This document shows, one piece after another, positions 46,195-54,367 of a stretch of 64,000 bases of DNA. Position 1 is the first letter of the stretch; each line of letters starts with the position of its first letter. The notes below the pieces were generated by a model. It was not told the origin of the DNA. It made no database searches and was given only the letters and a program-made list of their open reading frames with translations. This DNA is from Pseudarthrobacter sp. NIBRBAC000502770. GTDB taxonomy: Bacteria > Actinomycetota > Actinomycetes > Actinomycetales > Micrococcaceae. The stretch lies in the NCBI RefSeq assembly GCF_006517815.1, contig NZ_CP041198.1, forward strand, positions 2,666,001-2,730,000, in the 5' to 3' direction. The translations under genes and the position numbers were made by a program.

Positions 46195-46734
46195 CTAGTC
46201 GCGGCGCAGGCCCGCAAGGACATTCTTGGGGCGCTGCATCTCGCCGTGCTTGGCACCCAGGATGATCACCAGGGCAGCGAAGCCGGGGATGGCCCACTGC
46301 AGGGCCTTGAGCTGCTGCTGGGCCGACTTCAGCTCGTCCGAGGCGGCACCGTGCGGCTCGGTGGCGCCTTCGGCACCCTCACCGGCCAGCTTCTCCACCT
46401 TCTTGCCCAGGACGCCCGAGTAGAGGGTCACCGCGGCACCCACCACCGTCACCGCCGTCTTGATCACGGTGTCCCGGGCCACACCCTCCTGCTTTGCGAT
46501 GCGGCCCTTGTTTTCCCACGCAATGGCGAGATCGGCCACCAGGTGGGAGGCGAAGGCCGCGGTCTGGAACGGCGCCCACTTCATCCAGCCGGCGCTGGAG
46601 AGCCGGGTGCGCTCGGCCGGGTCCTTGGCCTGGGCTGCCGCCCCGTTGAGCCCGATGGCACCCATCAGGGAGCCACCAAACCATGCTGCCGCCGTCAGGT
46701 CGTGAACTGAACGGGCAATGAGATTTCCTGCCAT
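46195..46734 (-). CDS. Hypothetical membrane protein
   Basis: A 179-residue protein I do not recognise. Hydrophobic segments occur at about residues 14-34, 58-72, 87-106 and 145-162, with a charged linker holding EKLAGEGAEGATEPHG. The opening HDLTAAAWFGGSLMGAIGLN suggests a helix with a glycine face. ATG at 46734 is preferred because AGGA lies 9 nt upstream, whereas the ATG at 46743 touches it. It is divergent from the next operon. Confidence 0.68.
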   Translation of the reverse strand: MAGNLIARSVHDLTAAAWFGGSLMGAIGLNGAAAQAKDPAERTRLSSAGWMKWAPFQTAAFASHLVADLAIAWENKGRIAKQEGVARDTVIKTAVTVVGAAVTLYSGVLGKKVEKLAGEGAEGATEPHGAASDELKSAQQQLKALQWAIPGFAALVIILGAKHGEMQRPKNVLAGLRRD

Positions 46735-46884
46735 GATGTGCATTCCTAACGTTGTGGACTGATGCAGCTGCGCTGCGGACTTCACGTGCCTGTTCCATCG
46801 AGGTATGGTCCGCTCATGGTAAGCACACTTACTAATATTACGAAAGCCCGTCCCGGACAGTGCCGACCGCGTAATATCGTCGCC

Positions 46885-47175
46885 ATGGGAAACACTGGGA
46901 CATTGTTCGGCTGGGCCTTCGGGGACCCCGCCCGTGAGAGAGACGGCGGCTATGTGGACGGGCTGCAGCGGGAGGCGTTGGGGAATGCCCGCGAAACGGC
47001 GAAGGCCAAGGGTGTCGGCGTCGTAGCGGGTTCGGAGGTGTTCACCGTCCTCAGCGCGGACGATTCCCTGGTGGAGCTTGACAATGCACCCGGCCAGCTG
47101 GTGGTCCGCTGCACCGTGCACGTCGAAGGGCCGGGAGCAGAGAAGCTGCGGGCCGAAGGGCCCATGAACGGCTAA
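46885..47175 (+). CDS. Small hypothetical protein
   Basis: A 96-residue protein I cannot assign. It opens MGNTGTLFGWAFGDPARERD, has a helix-forming middle (LQREALGNARETAKAKG) and a beta-like end (LVVRCTVHVEGPG). ATG at 46885 is chosen because TAATAT at 46872-46877 ends 7 nt upstream, fitting a leaderless start; an ATG at 46816 is in frame but unsupported. It precedes the DUF1206 gene by 3 nt. Confidence 0.6.
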   Translation: MGNTGTLFGWAFGDPARERDGGYVDGLQREALGNARETAKAKGVGVVAGSEVFTVLSADDSLVELDNAPGQLVVRCTVHVEGPGAEKLRAEGPMNG

Positions 47176-47178
47176 GGC

Positions 47179-48006
47179 ATGTCCGACGGCGAATCCACCC
47201 TCAGCCAGGCAGCGGACGCTGTCGAGGAAGCGTCCAACCACAGGGTCCTGGATGTCCTGGCCCGCACCGGGTTTGCCGTCATGGCTTTGCTTCATGTCAT
47301 CCTCGGCGCCATTGCCATCGCCATCGCGTTCGGCCATCCGGGTGATGCCGAACCCACCGGCGCCATCGCCCGGCTTGCGGACAACCCCTGGGGGCCACTG
47401 GTCATGTGGGTCTGCGTGGCGGCCTGCCTGGGCCTTGCGTTATGGCAGGCCAGCGAGGCAACCCTGCGGGCCAGGAGCCTGCCCCGCAAGCAACGGCTGG
47501 CCAAGCTTGTGTCATCGGGATTCCTGGCCATCGCCTACGGCAGCGTGGGTTTGACCTTCGCCGGCTTTGCCCTGGGGCAGCGCAGCGACTCGGGCGACAA
47601 CACGCGCGACTTCAGTGCCAGCCTGATGGACACCCCTGCAGGGCCGTGGCTCCTTGTGGCGCTGGGCCTGACCATCCTGGGCATCGGCATCTACTTCATG
47701 GTCAAAGGGTTCCGGCGCGGCTTCAAGGAGGAGCTGTTCCACTTCGAGGGCACCAGGCGCGGCAGGCTGATCGACAGCCTGGGCGTCACCGGCCACGTGG
47801 CCAAGGGGGTGGCGCTGGACCTCACCGGGCTGCTGTTCATCATCGCCGCCGCAAAGCACCGGCCCGAGGAGTCCACCGGGCTGGACGGCAGCCTGAAGGC
47901 GCTGCAGGACCACCCGTTCGGGCCCACGCTGCTCGTGGCCATTGGTGCAGGATTTATCGCATATGGGATTTTCGCGCTGATCCGCGCGCGCTTTGGGCGC
48001 ATGTAG
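47179..48006 (+). CDS. DUF1206 membrane protein
   Basis: A 275-residue protein of the DUF1206 family with six helices built from three two-helix repeats. Each repeat carries a similar motif such as LARTGFAVMALLHVILGAIA, LVSSGFLAIAYGSVGLTFAG and VTGHVAKGVALDLTGLLFII. Function unknown. Its ATG lies 3 nt after the small upstream gene, and the catalase-like/SRPBCC gene follows 28 nt later, so the three are probably one transcript. Confidence 0.88.
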   Translation: MSDGESTLSQAADAVEEASNHRVLDVLARTGFAVMALLHVILGAIAIAIAFGHPGDAEPTGAIARLADNPWGPLVMWVCVAACLGLALWQASEATLRARSLPRKQRLAKLVSSGFLAIAYGSVGLTFAGFALGQRSDSGDNTRDFSASLMDTPAGPWLLVALGLTILGIGIYFMVKGFRRGFKEELFHFEGTRRGRLIDSLGVTGHVAKGVALDLTGLLFIIAAAKHRPEESTGLDGSLKALQDHPFGPTLLVAIGAGFIAYGIFALIRARFGRM

Positions 48007-48034
48007 TTCCGGGGTTTATGGGTAGGAAGGAAGT

Positions 48035-49255
48035 ATGACCCAGCAGCTGCGCGTTCTCTCCGCCGTCACCGAAAATGCCGGCCAGGCTTTCGCTGCCCTC
48101 TTCCGGCTCCTGAAGCTGGCCAGGCCTGACCGGCCCATCCATCCCGCAGGACTGGGGCTGTCCGGAACTGTGGCCAGGACCGGAAACCCGGGCGGCCCCA
48201 GCGGCATCGCCTGGCTGGACTCGCCGGGTACCGACCAGGTGGTGGCCCGCTTTTCCCGGTCCGTGGGGCTGCCGCAGCGCCTGCCGGACATTTTGGGCCT
48301 GGCCCTCCGGGTTTCCCCGTCCGGCGATGCTGCTGCCGGCCCTGCTGATGTCCTGTTTGCCTCCACCGGCTGGGGTCTGCCTGGCCGGTACATCCTGATG
48401 CCGCGGCTTGATGTGGCAGGAGCCGCCCTGACCACGCTGATGCCGTACCGGGGAGGCCGGGGCCCCGTCCTGCTGGGCCTGCGGACGCGGGGCCTTCCGC
48501 CGGGTTCGCTTGCGTCCGGGGAATGGGTGCTGGGGCTGCACTGGACCACTCCGGGCGGCCGGTGGCAGGAATGCGGTGAGGTGCGGCTGCAGGCCGGTGC
48601 CAGCCCCACGGATATCCCGCTGCGTTTCGATCCCCTGGAGCACCAGCCGCCCGGCGCGCAGGCCTACGCATGGACCCGGCGCCTGCGGAAGCCGTCCTAT
48701 CGGGCCGCCCGCCGGGCCGCACCTCCCGCCGTCGGTCGCCCCACCGAGCCTGGACATCCCGCGGACCCCTCCGCAGGGGGCCAGGGAAGCACCACCGCAA
48801 CCGGAAGGAACCCCATGTCCACCGTCTCGCAGCTGTTCAAGTCCCCCTCTGCCGACGTCTGGCGCGTCATCGCCGACGGCTGGCTGTACTCGGGCTGGGT
48901 GGTGGGTGCCTCCCGGATCAGGGATGTGGACGCCGAATGGCCCCGGGTTGGAGCCAACCTCCACCACTCGGTGGGCGCCTGGCCGCTGGTGATCGACGAC
49001 AGCTCCCGCGTGACCGCCGTCGAGCCCGGCCGCTCGCTGGAACTCGTGGCGCGGGGCTGGCCCATGGGCGAGGCCAAAGTGGAAATCACGCTGGAGGACA
49101 GGGGCGCCCAATGCCTGGTGACCATTGCCGAAGATGCCATCCACGGGCCCGGCAAGCTCATGCCCAAGGTTCTGCGCGATCCCATCATTTCGGCCCGGAA
49201 CCGGGAAAGCCTGCGCCGGCTGGAGCTCATGGCCATCGGGGGCGCCGGGAAATAG
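48035..49255 (+). CDS. Catalase-like domain fused in frame to SRPBCC domain
   Basis: A 406-residue open frame. Residues 1-230 resemble a reduced heme-catalase-superfamily domain (ARFSRSVGLPQRLPDILGLA matches the catalase RFS...D..G pattern), without a clear catalytic His. A 30-residue Pro/Ala/Gly linker follows, then residues 261-406 form an SRPBCC ligand-binding domain (MSTVSQLFKSPSADVWRVIA). A strong GGAAGGAA stands before an internal ATG at 48815, so the last 146 residues may also be made separately. GGAAGGAAG also precedes the first ATG. Confidence 0.78.
   Translation: MTQQLRVLSAVTENAGQAFAALFRLLKLARPDRPIHPAGLGLSGTVARTGNPGGPSGIAWLDSPGTDQVVARFSRSVGLPQRLPDILGLALRVSPSGDAAAGPADVLFASTGWGLPGRYILMPRLDVAGAALTTLMPYRGGRGPVLLGLRTRGLPPGSLASGEWVLGLHWTTPGGRWQECGEVRLQAGASPTDIPLRFDPLEHQPPGAQAYAWTRRLRKPSYRAARRAAPPAVGRPTEPGHPADPSAGGQGSTTATGRNPMSTVSQLFKSPSADVWRVIADGWLYSGWVVGASRIRDVDAEWPRVGANLHHSVGAWPLVIDDSSRVTAVEPGRSLELVARGWPMGEAKVEITLEDRGAQCLVTIAEDAIHGPGKLMPKVLRDPIISARNRESLRRLELMAIGGAGK
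48802..48817 (+). promoter_or_regulatory. Internal ribosome-binding site and ATG inside the fusion gene
   Basis: GGAAGGAA (48802-48809), five bases, then ATG at 48815, in frame with the upstream domain and exactly at the start of the SRPBCC domain. It looks like the remnant of two formerly separate genes, or a live internal start. Confidence 0.6.
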
Positions 49256-49284
49256 CCCGGCCGGGTTAAGCGACGTTAAACGCC

Positions 49285-49315
49285 GGAACCGCGCGGCCCT
49301 TGGCCCCGCGGTTCC
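49285..49315. terminator. Bidirectional hairpin terminator
   Basis: Perfect 9-nt arms GGAACCGCG / CGCGGTTCC with a GC-rich 13-nt centre, between convergent stops at 49255 and 49328. Confidence 0.75.
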
Positions 49316-49327
49316 GTCAGCTGGGTC

Positions 49328-50794
49328 CTAGACCTGCGCGGCGACACCGTCACGGGAAATGGAAACCATATCCTCGCGCGGCACCACCTTGACGCGCTCA
49401 CGCTTAACCTCCACGCCGTGCGATCCCCCGGCCTCGGTCGCCGCAGCGCCGAGGGCCAGCTCGTGGGCGTCCAGTGCCAGCCAGCCTTCCCAGCTGGTGA
49501 ACTTCACGCCGCGGGCGTCGAGGAGTTCGGTGACGGCGTCCTCTGCGGGTGCCGCTGCAACAGGAAGGTTGTCGCGGTCTTCCAGCAGGTACGTAACCGT
49601 CTCCAGGGCGTCACCCTTGGTGTGGCCGATCAGGCCTACCGGTCCGCGCTTGATCCAGCCGGTGGCGTAGAGACCCGGCACATGCTGGCCGGACGCATCC
49701 AGGACGCGGCCGCCGTCGTTCGTGACGACGCCCTTCTTGTGGTCGAACTCAACGTCCGGCAGCGCGGAACCGAAGTAGCCGATGGCGCGGTACACGGCCT
49801 GGACCGGGTAGTCCACGTACTCGCCGGTGCCGCGGGCGTTGCCCGTGCCGTCCAGCTCGGTCCGCTCGAACTTGATGCCTGCCACCTTGCCGGGAGTCTC
49901 GGCGTCGTCATAGATCTCCACCGGGCTGTGCAGGAAGTGCAGGTGCAGGCGGCGGGAAGCCTTGAGCTCGGAGAGGTCCTCGGGCTGCTCGGCGATCCAG
50001 TTGGTGAGCGTGCCCACCATGGTCTTGGTCTGGTTGTTGGTCTGGATCTGGCGGTCGGATTCCTCGTCGAACTCGAAGTCCTCCGCGTACAGGATGATGT
50101 CCACGTCCTTGGAGTGGGACAGCTCGCGCAGCTCCAGCGGGGTGAACTTGACCTGGGCCGGGCCACGGCGGCCGAAGACATGCACGTCCGTGACGGGTGA
50201 TGCCTTCAGTCCGGCGTAGACGTTGTCGGGGATTTCGGTGACCAGCAGGTCATCGGCGTGCTTGGACAGGACGCGGGCCACGTCCAGGGCCACGTTGCCG
50301 TTGCCAATCACGGCGATTTCCTTGGCGTCCAGCGGCCATTCGCGCGGGACGTCCGGGTGGCCGTCGTACCAGGAGACGAAGTCGGCGCCGCCGAAGGAGC
50401 CTTCCAGTTCGACGCCGGGAATGTTCAGGTCCGCGTCCTTGATGGCGCCGGTGGCGAAGATGACGGCGTCGTAGTGCTTGCGGAGGTCCTCAATGGTGAG
50501 GTCCGTCCCGTAGTCCACGTTGCCGAAGAAGCGGATGTCGCCGCGGTCCAGCACCTTGTGCAGGGCGTTGACGATGCCCTTGATGCGGGGGTGGTCCGGG
50601 GCCACGCCGTAGCGGATCAGGCCGTAGGGTGCCGGGTAGCGGTCAAAGAGGTCGATGCTGACGGTCAGCTCGCCGCTCTTGACGGCTTCGCTCTTGGTGA
50701 GGATGTCGGCGGCGTAGACACCGGCCGGGCCGGAGCCCACGACGGCGACGCGCAGCGGACGCGCAGCAGATCCTACGGTAGTGCTGGATGACAC
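49328..50794 (-). CDS. fprA: Ferredoxin/flavodoxin-NADP reductase (FprA-type), copy 2
   Basis: A 488-residue paralogue of the reductase at 34296-35726. It shares YPAPYGLIRYGVAPDHPRIK, FGGADFVSWYDGHPDVPREW and IAVIGNGNVALDVAR almost unchanged, with the same FAD and NADPH loops. GTG at 50794 is chosen because AGGAA lies about 7 nt upstream; the ATG at 50818 sits inside an inverted repeat. Its place directly after the siroheme synthase gene suggests that it reduces the ferredoxin used by sulfite reductase. That link is inference. Confidence 0.9.
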   Translation of the reverse strand: MSSSTTVGSAARPLRVAVVGSGPAGVYAADILTKSEAVKSGELTVSIDLFDRYPAPYGLIRYGVAPDHPRIKGIVNALHKVLDRGDIRFFGNVDYGTDLTIEDLRKHYDAVIFATGAIKDADLNIPGVELEGSFGGADFVSWYDGHPDVPREWPLDAKEIAVIGNGNVALDVARVLSKHADDLLVTEIPDNVYAGLKASPVTDVHVFGRRGPAQVKFTPLELRELSHSKDVDIILYAEDFEFDEESDRQIQTNNQTKTMVGTLTNWIAEQPEDLSELKASRRLHLHFLHSPVEIYDDAETPGKVAGIKFERTELDGTGNARGTGEYVDYPVQAVYRAIGYFGSALPDVEFDHKKGVVTNDGGRVLDASGQHVPGLYATGWIKRGPVGLIGHTKGDALETVTYLLEDRDNLPVAAAPAEDAVTELLDARGVKFTSWEGWLALDAHELALGAAATEAGGSHGVEVKRERVKVVPREDMVSISRDGVAAQV

Positions 50795-50815
50795 GGCTGT
50801 GTTCCTTTTCTTCTG

Positions 50816-50877
50816 CATCGATTGCTCCGTACTTACCGTCTTGAAGGCTCATAACGGCAAGTACGGAACAATCGATG
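50816..50877. terminator. Inverted repeat between siroheme synthase and FprA copy 2
   Basis: 19-nt arms CATCGATTGYTCCGTACTT with one mismatch around a 24-nt loop. It lies after the siroheme synthase stop and just upstream of the reductase's GTG, overlapping an alternative ATG. It could end transcription, attenuate it or bind a regulator. Confidence 0.55.
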
Positions 50878-50881
50878 GGTT

Positions 50882-52144
50882 TCAGGTGGTGAGGACGGTC
50901 TTGCGGGGGCTGTTCGGGGTGGTGGTGCTGTAGTCAGCGGTTTTGAAGTGCGACGGCGCGAACGGGCTCACGCGCACCACGTCACCGATGACAATCACGG
51001 CAGGATTTGCGACGCCGGCCGCCTGGGCCTGGTCGGCGATGGAACCGAGCGTGCCGATAGTGACGCGCTGGTCCGGCAAATAGCCGTTTTCCACGATACC
51101 AACCGGGGTGTCCTGCGGCAGGCCGGCTTCGCCCAGCGCGGACGCCGATTCCCGCAGTTGGCCCACGCCCATCAGCAGGACAATGGTGTGGTCTGCGCGG
51201 GCCGGAACCTCGGAGAGTTCCTCGTGGCCGGTGACCACGCTGAAGCCCTTGGCCAGGCCCCGGTGGGTGACGGGAATGCCTGCGGCTGCGGGAACGGAGA
51301 TCGCGGACGTAACGCCGGAGACCACCTCGACCTCGACGCCGCGCTGCCTGCAGTACTCGGCTTCCTCGCCGCCGCGTCCCAGCACGTACGGGTCGCCGCC
51401 CTTGAGCCGCACCACCCGATGGCCCTTGAGTGCTTCCTCCACGAGGATCCGGTTGATTTCCGCCTGCGGCACGGGGTGGTGGCCGGGGGTCTTGCCCACC
51501 TCGATGACGCGGACGTCCGGGGCGAGTTCCTTCAGGAGTTCGCGGGGGCCCAGGCGGTCGGCGACGACGACGTCGGCCTGGCCCAGGAGCCGGCGGCCAC
51601 GGACGGTGATGAGGCCGGTATCGCCGGGGCCGCCACCGACGAGGGCGACGGAACCGCGGTGCGCTCGGCGGCGGCGCAGCGGCAGGTCCCCGGTTTCGAG
51701 GGCGGTGGCGACGGCGTCCCGTACCGCCATGGCACGGCGCGGGTCTCCCCCGGCGTTGACGGCGATTTTGACGTCGTCCACCACGGCGACGGCGGGGGTC
51801 CAGGCGGCGGAAGCTTCGTGGTTGGAGGCGTTGACGCACCAAACCCGCTGTGCCTCGGCGTCGGCCGATACCTGGGCGTCCACTTCGGGTGCGCCCGTGG
51901 CCGTCTGGATGAACCAGACGCCGTCCACGTCGCTGGAGCGGTAGGGCCGCGCTTCCCAGGTGACCAGGCCGGCGTCGGCCATCTCCAGCAGCGCGGGCGA
52001 GGCAACCGGGGCCACGACGGTGACCAGGGCACCGGCGTCGAGCAGGCCCTTGGCGCGGCGGGCAGCGACGGGCCCGCCGCCCACCACCAGCACGGAGCGG
52101 CCGAGCAGCCGCAGCGCCGTGGGGTAAATGTCCTGAATTGCCAT
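50882..52144 (-). CDS. cobA: Bifunctional siroheme-type synthase (precorrin-2 dehydrogenase/SUMT)
   Basis: A 420-residue fusion. Residues 1-150 are the CysG-N/Met8-type dehydrogenase (SVLVVGGGPVAARRAKGLL). Residues 165-410 are uroporphyrinogen-III C-methyltransferase, with VALVGGGPGDTGLITVRG, VRLKGGDPYVLGRGGEE and GIPVTHRGLAKGFSVVTGH. It lacks the ferrochelatase activity expected of a full CysG only if the N-part is not dual; the separate CbiX-like chelatase at 62278-63135 could supply it. A TTGTGG-N18-TACCGT promoter ends 6 nt before its ATG. Confidence 0.92.
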   Translation of the reverse strand: MAIQDIYPTALRLLGRSVLVVGGGPVAARRAKGLLDAGALVTVVAPVASPALLEMADAGLVTWEARPYRSSDVDGVWFIQTATGAPEVDAQVSADAEAQRVWCVNASNHEASAAWTPAVAVVDDVKIAVNAGGDPRRAMAVRDAVATALETGDLPLRRRRAHRGSVALVGGGPGDTGLITVRGRRLLGQADVVVADRLGPRELLKELAPDVRVIEVGKTPGHHPVPQAEINRILVEEALKGHRVVRLKGGDPYVLGRGGEEAEYCRQRGVEVEVVSGVTSAISVPAAAGIPVTHRGLAKGFSVVTGHEELSEVPARADHTIVLLMGVGQLRESASALGEAGLPQDTPVGIVENGYLPDQRVTIGTLGSIADQAQAAGVANPAVIVIGDVVRVSPFAPSHFKTADYSTTTPNSPRKTVLTT

Positions 52145-52150
52145 GGATCA

Positions 52151-52183
52151 ACGGTAGGGCGGCGTCACAGTGGCCCACAAAGG
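52151..52183 (-). promoter_or_regulatory. Leaderless promoter of siroheme synthase
   Basis: On the minus strand TTGTGG (52175-52180), 18-nt spacer, TACCGT (52151-52156), 6 nt, ATG. The same layout occurs at cysI (62230-62262). The -35 lies in CCTTTGTGG, overlapping a probable regulator box. Confidence 0.6.
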
Positions 52184-52202
52184 GTCAGCAACACCAGTTC
52201 AC

Positions 52203-52496
52203 TTAAGGTAACGCTGCGTCACAAAGGATTTTCCAGGTGCGGCCGGCGAGGAATCGGCCGCGGTCCCGGATCAGCCGTTCCAAGTAGCGGGCCAGGATGA
52301 GGCGCTCGGCGACGCGGCCCAGGACTCCCAGCGGGGCGGTGAACTCCACCCTGTCCGTCATGTTGCTGCCTCCGGCCGTGGGCGCGAACTCATGGACGTG
52401 CAGAAATGACGTGAACGGCCCCTTGACCTGTTCGTCGGTGAAGCTGCGGGGGTACGGTAAGCCCGGTTGTCACCCCTCCCACCGCTCGCCCGTCCT
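52203..52496 (-). pseudogene. Remnant of an SRPBCC-family gene
   Basis: Bases 52469 down to 52203 read open to a stop and give a normal SRPBCC C-terminal half: SFTDEQVKGPFTSFLHVHEF, SNMTDRVEFTAPLGVLGRVA and ERLILARYLERLIRDRGRFL. Just upstream, a stop at 52470-52472 breaks the frame. In another frame, GRAVGGVTTGL (about 52463-52495) resembles the family's preceding conserved block. The N-terminal third is absent. This fits an internal deletion plus frameshift, leaving a dead gene between the siroheme synthase and ABC transporter operons. Confidence 0.65.
52216..52227. promoter_or_regulatory. Shared 12-mer upstream of siroheme synthase
   Basis: GCGTCACAAAGG is identical to 62251-62262 upstream of cysI and in the same orientation. 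A split version covers the siroheme synthase -35. It may bind a sulfur-responsive regulator. Confidence 0.45.
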
Positions 52497-52510
52497 GATG
52501 GGCCCCGCCG

Positions 52511-52580
52511 CGGGGCACTTTGGCGGGCTTCGGCGTCGAACTGGCCCTGAAACCCGGCGTGTCCGTGTCAAAGTGCCCCG
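52511..52580. repeat. Long-range inverted repeat
   Basis: 12-nt perfect arms CGGGGCACTTTG (52511-52522) and CAAAGTGCCCCG (52569-52580), 46 nt apart, in gene-free sequence. Purpose unknown; possibly part of a rearrangement scar or an extra termination structure. Confidence 0.5.
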
Positions 52581-52610
52581 GTTCCGCCAGGACATGCGCC
52601 GGGGAACGGC

Positions 52611-52644
52611 AGAGCCCGACGGCGGGAGGTCGCCGTCGGGCTCT
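52611..52644 (-). terminator. Terminator of the sulfonate-type ABC operon
   Basis: Perfect 14-nt arms AGAGCCCGACGGCG / CGCCGTCGGGCTCT around GGAGGT, starting 25 nt beyond the permease stop on the minus strand. Confidence 0.82.
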
Positions 52645-52669
52645 GAGGGTGCGTTGGGAGGGGGTTGGG

Positions 52670-53626
52670 TCAGCGGGTGCTGCCGGCCAGCAGGCCCCGG
52701 CGGCGCAGGAGCCGCTTCTCGATGGGCCCGAATACCAGCAGCTCAATCAGGATGCCGACCGCGAGGATCAGCAGGATGGCGGCCATGACCACGCCCATGT
52801 CGGACAGGGTCCGGCCCTGGTCCAGCAGCGAGCCCAGGCCAAAGCCGATGGTGCCGCCCACCGCGATGATTTCTGCGGCCATAAGGGAGCGCCAGGAGAA
52901 GGCCCAGCCCTGCTTCAGGCCGCCGAGGTAGCCCGGCAGTGCGGCCGGAAGGACAATCTGCAGTGCCATCTGCAGCCGGGAGGCTCCGAGCACGGTCCCC
53001 ACGCGCCGGTATTGCGGCGGGATTTGGTCCACGCCGGAGATGAGGCCGTTGATGATGGACGGGATGGCGCCCATGAACACCACGAAATACACGGTGGCGT
53101 CGGTGAGGCCGAACCAGATGATGGCTGCGGGAACCCACGCCACGGAGGGCAGCACCTGCAGTCCGGAGATGAGGGGGCCGAAAGCGCGCCGCAGCGGCGC
53201 CACCTGGGCCAGCAGCAAACCGACGGGAGTGGCAATGGCAACCGAGATCAGGAACCCGATCACGCCGCGCTGCAGTGACGTCCAGACGGACTCCTGCAGC
53301 TTGCCGTCGCCCCAGAGAACGCCCAGCTGACCGAGGACATCCAGCGGCCCGGGCACCAGGTCGCGGCGCTTGACGCCCAGCGAGACGTAGAACTGCCAGG
53401 CCAGCACCAGGACCACCAGGGCAGCCACGGGCAGGAGGACGCGGCTCCAGTCGATCCGGTGCGTCCGGTCGGCGTCGGACTGCAGGGAATCAAGGCCGGA
53501 CTCCAGCTCCCGGAGGTCCTCTTTGCCGGTGGAGGTGCGCGTCAAGGCGGCATGTACGTGCTCGCGGGTTTTGGTTTCGTCAGGCTCAACCACCGGCGCG
53601 GAGCCGGGTAGGAACTTACTTGGCAT
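52670..53626 (-). CDS. ssuC: SsuC/TauC-type ABC transporter permease
   Basis: A 318-residue BPD-type permease. A 55-residue polar lead precedes six helices. The EAA loop reads GTVLGASRLQMALQIVLPAA, followed by LPGYLGGLKQGWAFSW, as in the nitrate/taurine/sulfonate family. It overlaps the ATPase stop by 11 nt. With SsuB and SsuA it imports aliphatic sulfonates, taurine or a similar anion. Position among sulfur genes favours a sulfur substrate. Confidence 0.88.
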   Translation of the reverse strand: MPSKFLPGSAPVVEPDETKTREHVHAALTRTSTGKEDLRELESGLDSLQSDADRTHRIDWSRVLLPVAALVVLVLAWQFYVSLGVKRRDLVPGPLDVLGQLGVLWGDGKLQESVWTSLQRGVIGFLISVAIATPVGLLLAQVAPLRRAFGPLISGLQVLPSVAWVPAAIIWFGLTDATVYFVVFMGAIPSIINGLISGVDQIPPQYRRVGTVLGASRLQMALQIVLPAALPGYLGGLKQGWAFSWRSLMAAEIIAVGGTIGFGLGSLLDQGRTLSDMGVVMAAILLILAVGILIELLVFGPIEKRLLRRRGLLAGSTR

Positions 53627-54341
53627 GGCGGCGAATCTCCTCCCGCAGCCGGGCGGTGATGACCCCGGTCAGCTGGCCGGCGAGCCCGGCGTCGGTTCGG
53701 TGTTCCTCGGTGACGGCCCATTCCTGGACCACGCGGCCGGGGCGGGAGGACAGCAGCAGGACGCGCTGGCCCAGCCGGACGGCCTCGCGGACGTTGTGGG
53801 TGACGAAGACGATGGTGCGCCCGGTTTCCTTCCAAATCCGTTCCAGCTCATCGTGCAGCAGGTCGCGGGTGATGGCGTCGAGCGCGGCGAACGGCTCGTC
53901 CATGAGCAGCAGCTGCCGGTCCTGGGCCAGGGAGCGGGCCAGGGACACGCGCTGGCGCATGCCGCCGGAGAGCTCGTGCGGGCGCTTGTCCCCGGCGGCG
54001 CCCAGGTGCACCAGTTCGAGGAGCTCCTGGGCCTTGGTGCGGCGTTCGGCCTTGCCCACGCCACGCAGCTTCAGGGCCAGTTCGATGTTCTCCCGCGCGG
54101 TCAGCCAGGGAAACAGTGCGGCGTCCTGGAACATGAAGGCGGCGCCGTCGCTGGGCACTTCCAGGGCGCCCGACGTCGGCGCTTCCAGTCCCGCGATGAT
54201 GTTCAGGAGGGTGGATTTGCCGCAGCCGGAGGCACCAAGGAGGGCGACGAACTCGCCCTGCTTGATGTTGGCGTTGACGTCGTCCAGTACCGGGGCGCCG
54301 TCGCCGAAGCGCTTGCCCAGGTGTTCCAGTACGACTGGCAT
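53616..54341 (-). CDS. ssuB: SsuB/TauB-type ABC transporter ATPase
   Basis: A 241-residue ATP-binding subunit. Walker A is GASGCGKSTLLNIIAG, the Q-loop MFQDAALFPWLT, the signature LSGGMRQRVSLARSL, Walker B QLLLMDEPFAALDA, and the switch His in FVTHNVREAVRLGQRV. It drives the permease coded immediately downstream. AAGGA lies about 8 nt before its ATG, and it follows the binding-protein gene by 26 nt. Confidence 0.93.
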   Translation of the reverse strand: MPVVLEHLGKRFGDGAPVLDDVNANIKQGEFVALLGASGCGKSTLLNIIAGLEAPTSGALEVPSDGAAFMFQDAALFPWLTARENIELALKLRGVGKAERRTKAQELLELVHLGAAGDKRPHELSGGMRQRVSLARSLAQDRQLLLMDEPFAALDAITRDLLHDELERIWKETGRTIVFVTHNVREAVRLGQRVLLLSSRPGRVVQEWAVTEEHRTDAGLAGQLTGVITARLREEIRRHAK

Positions 54342-54367
54342 GGTGGCGTCCTTTGGTAGTGGGTGGG

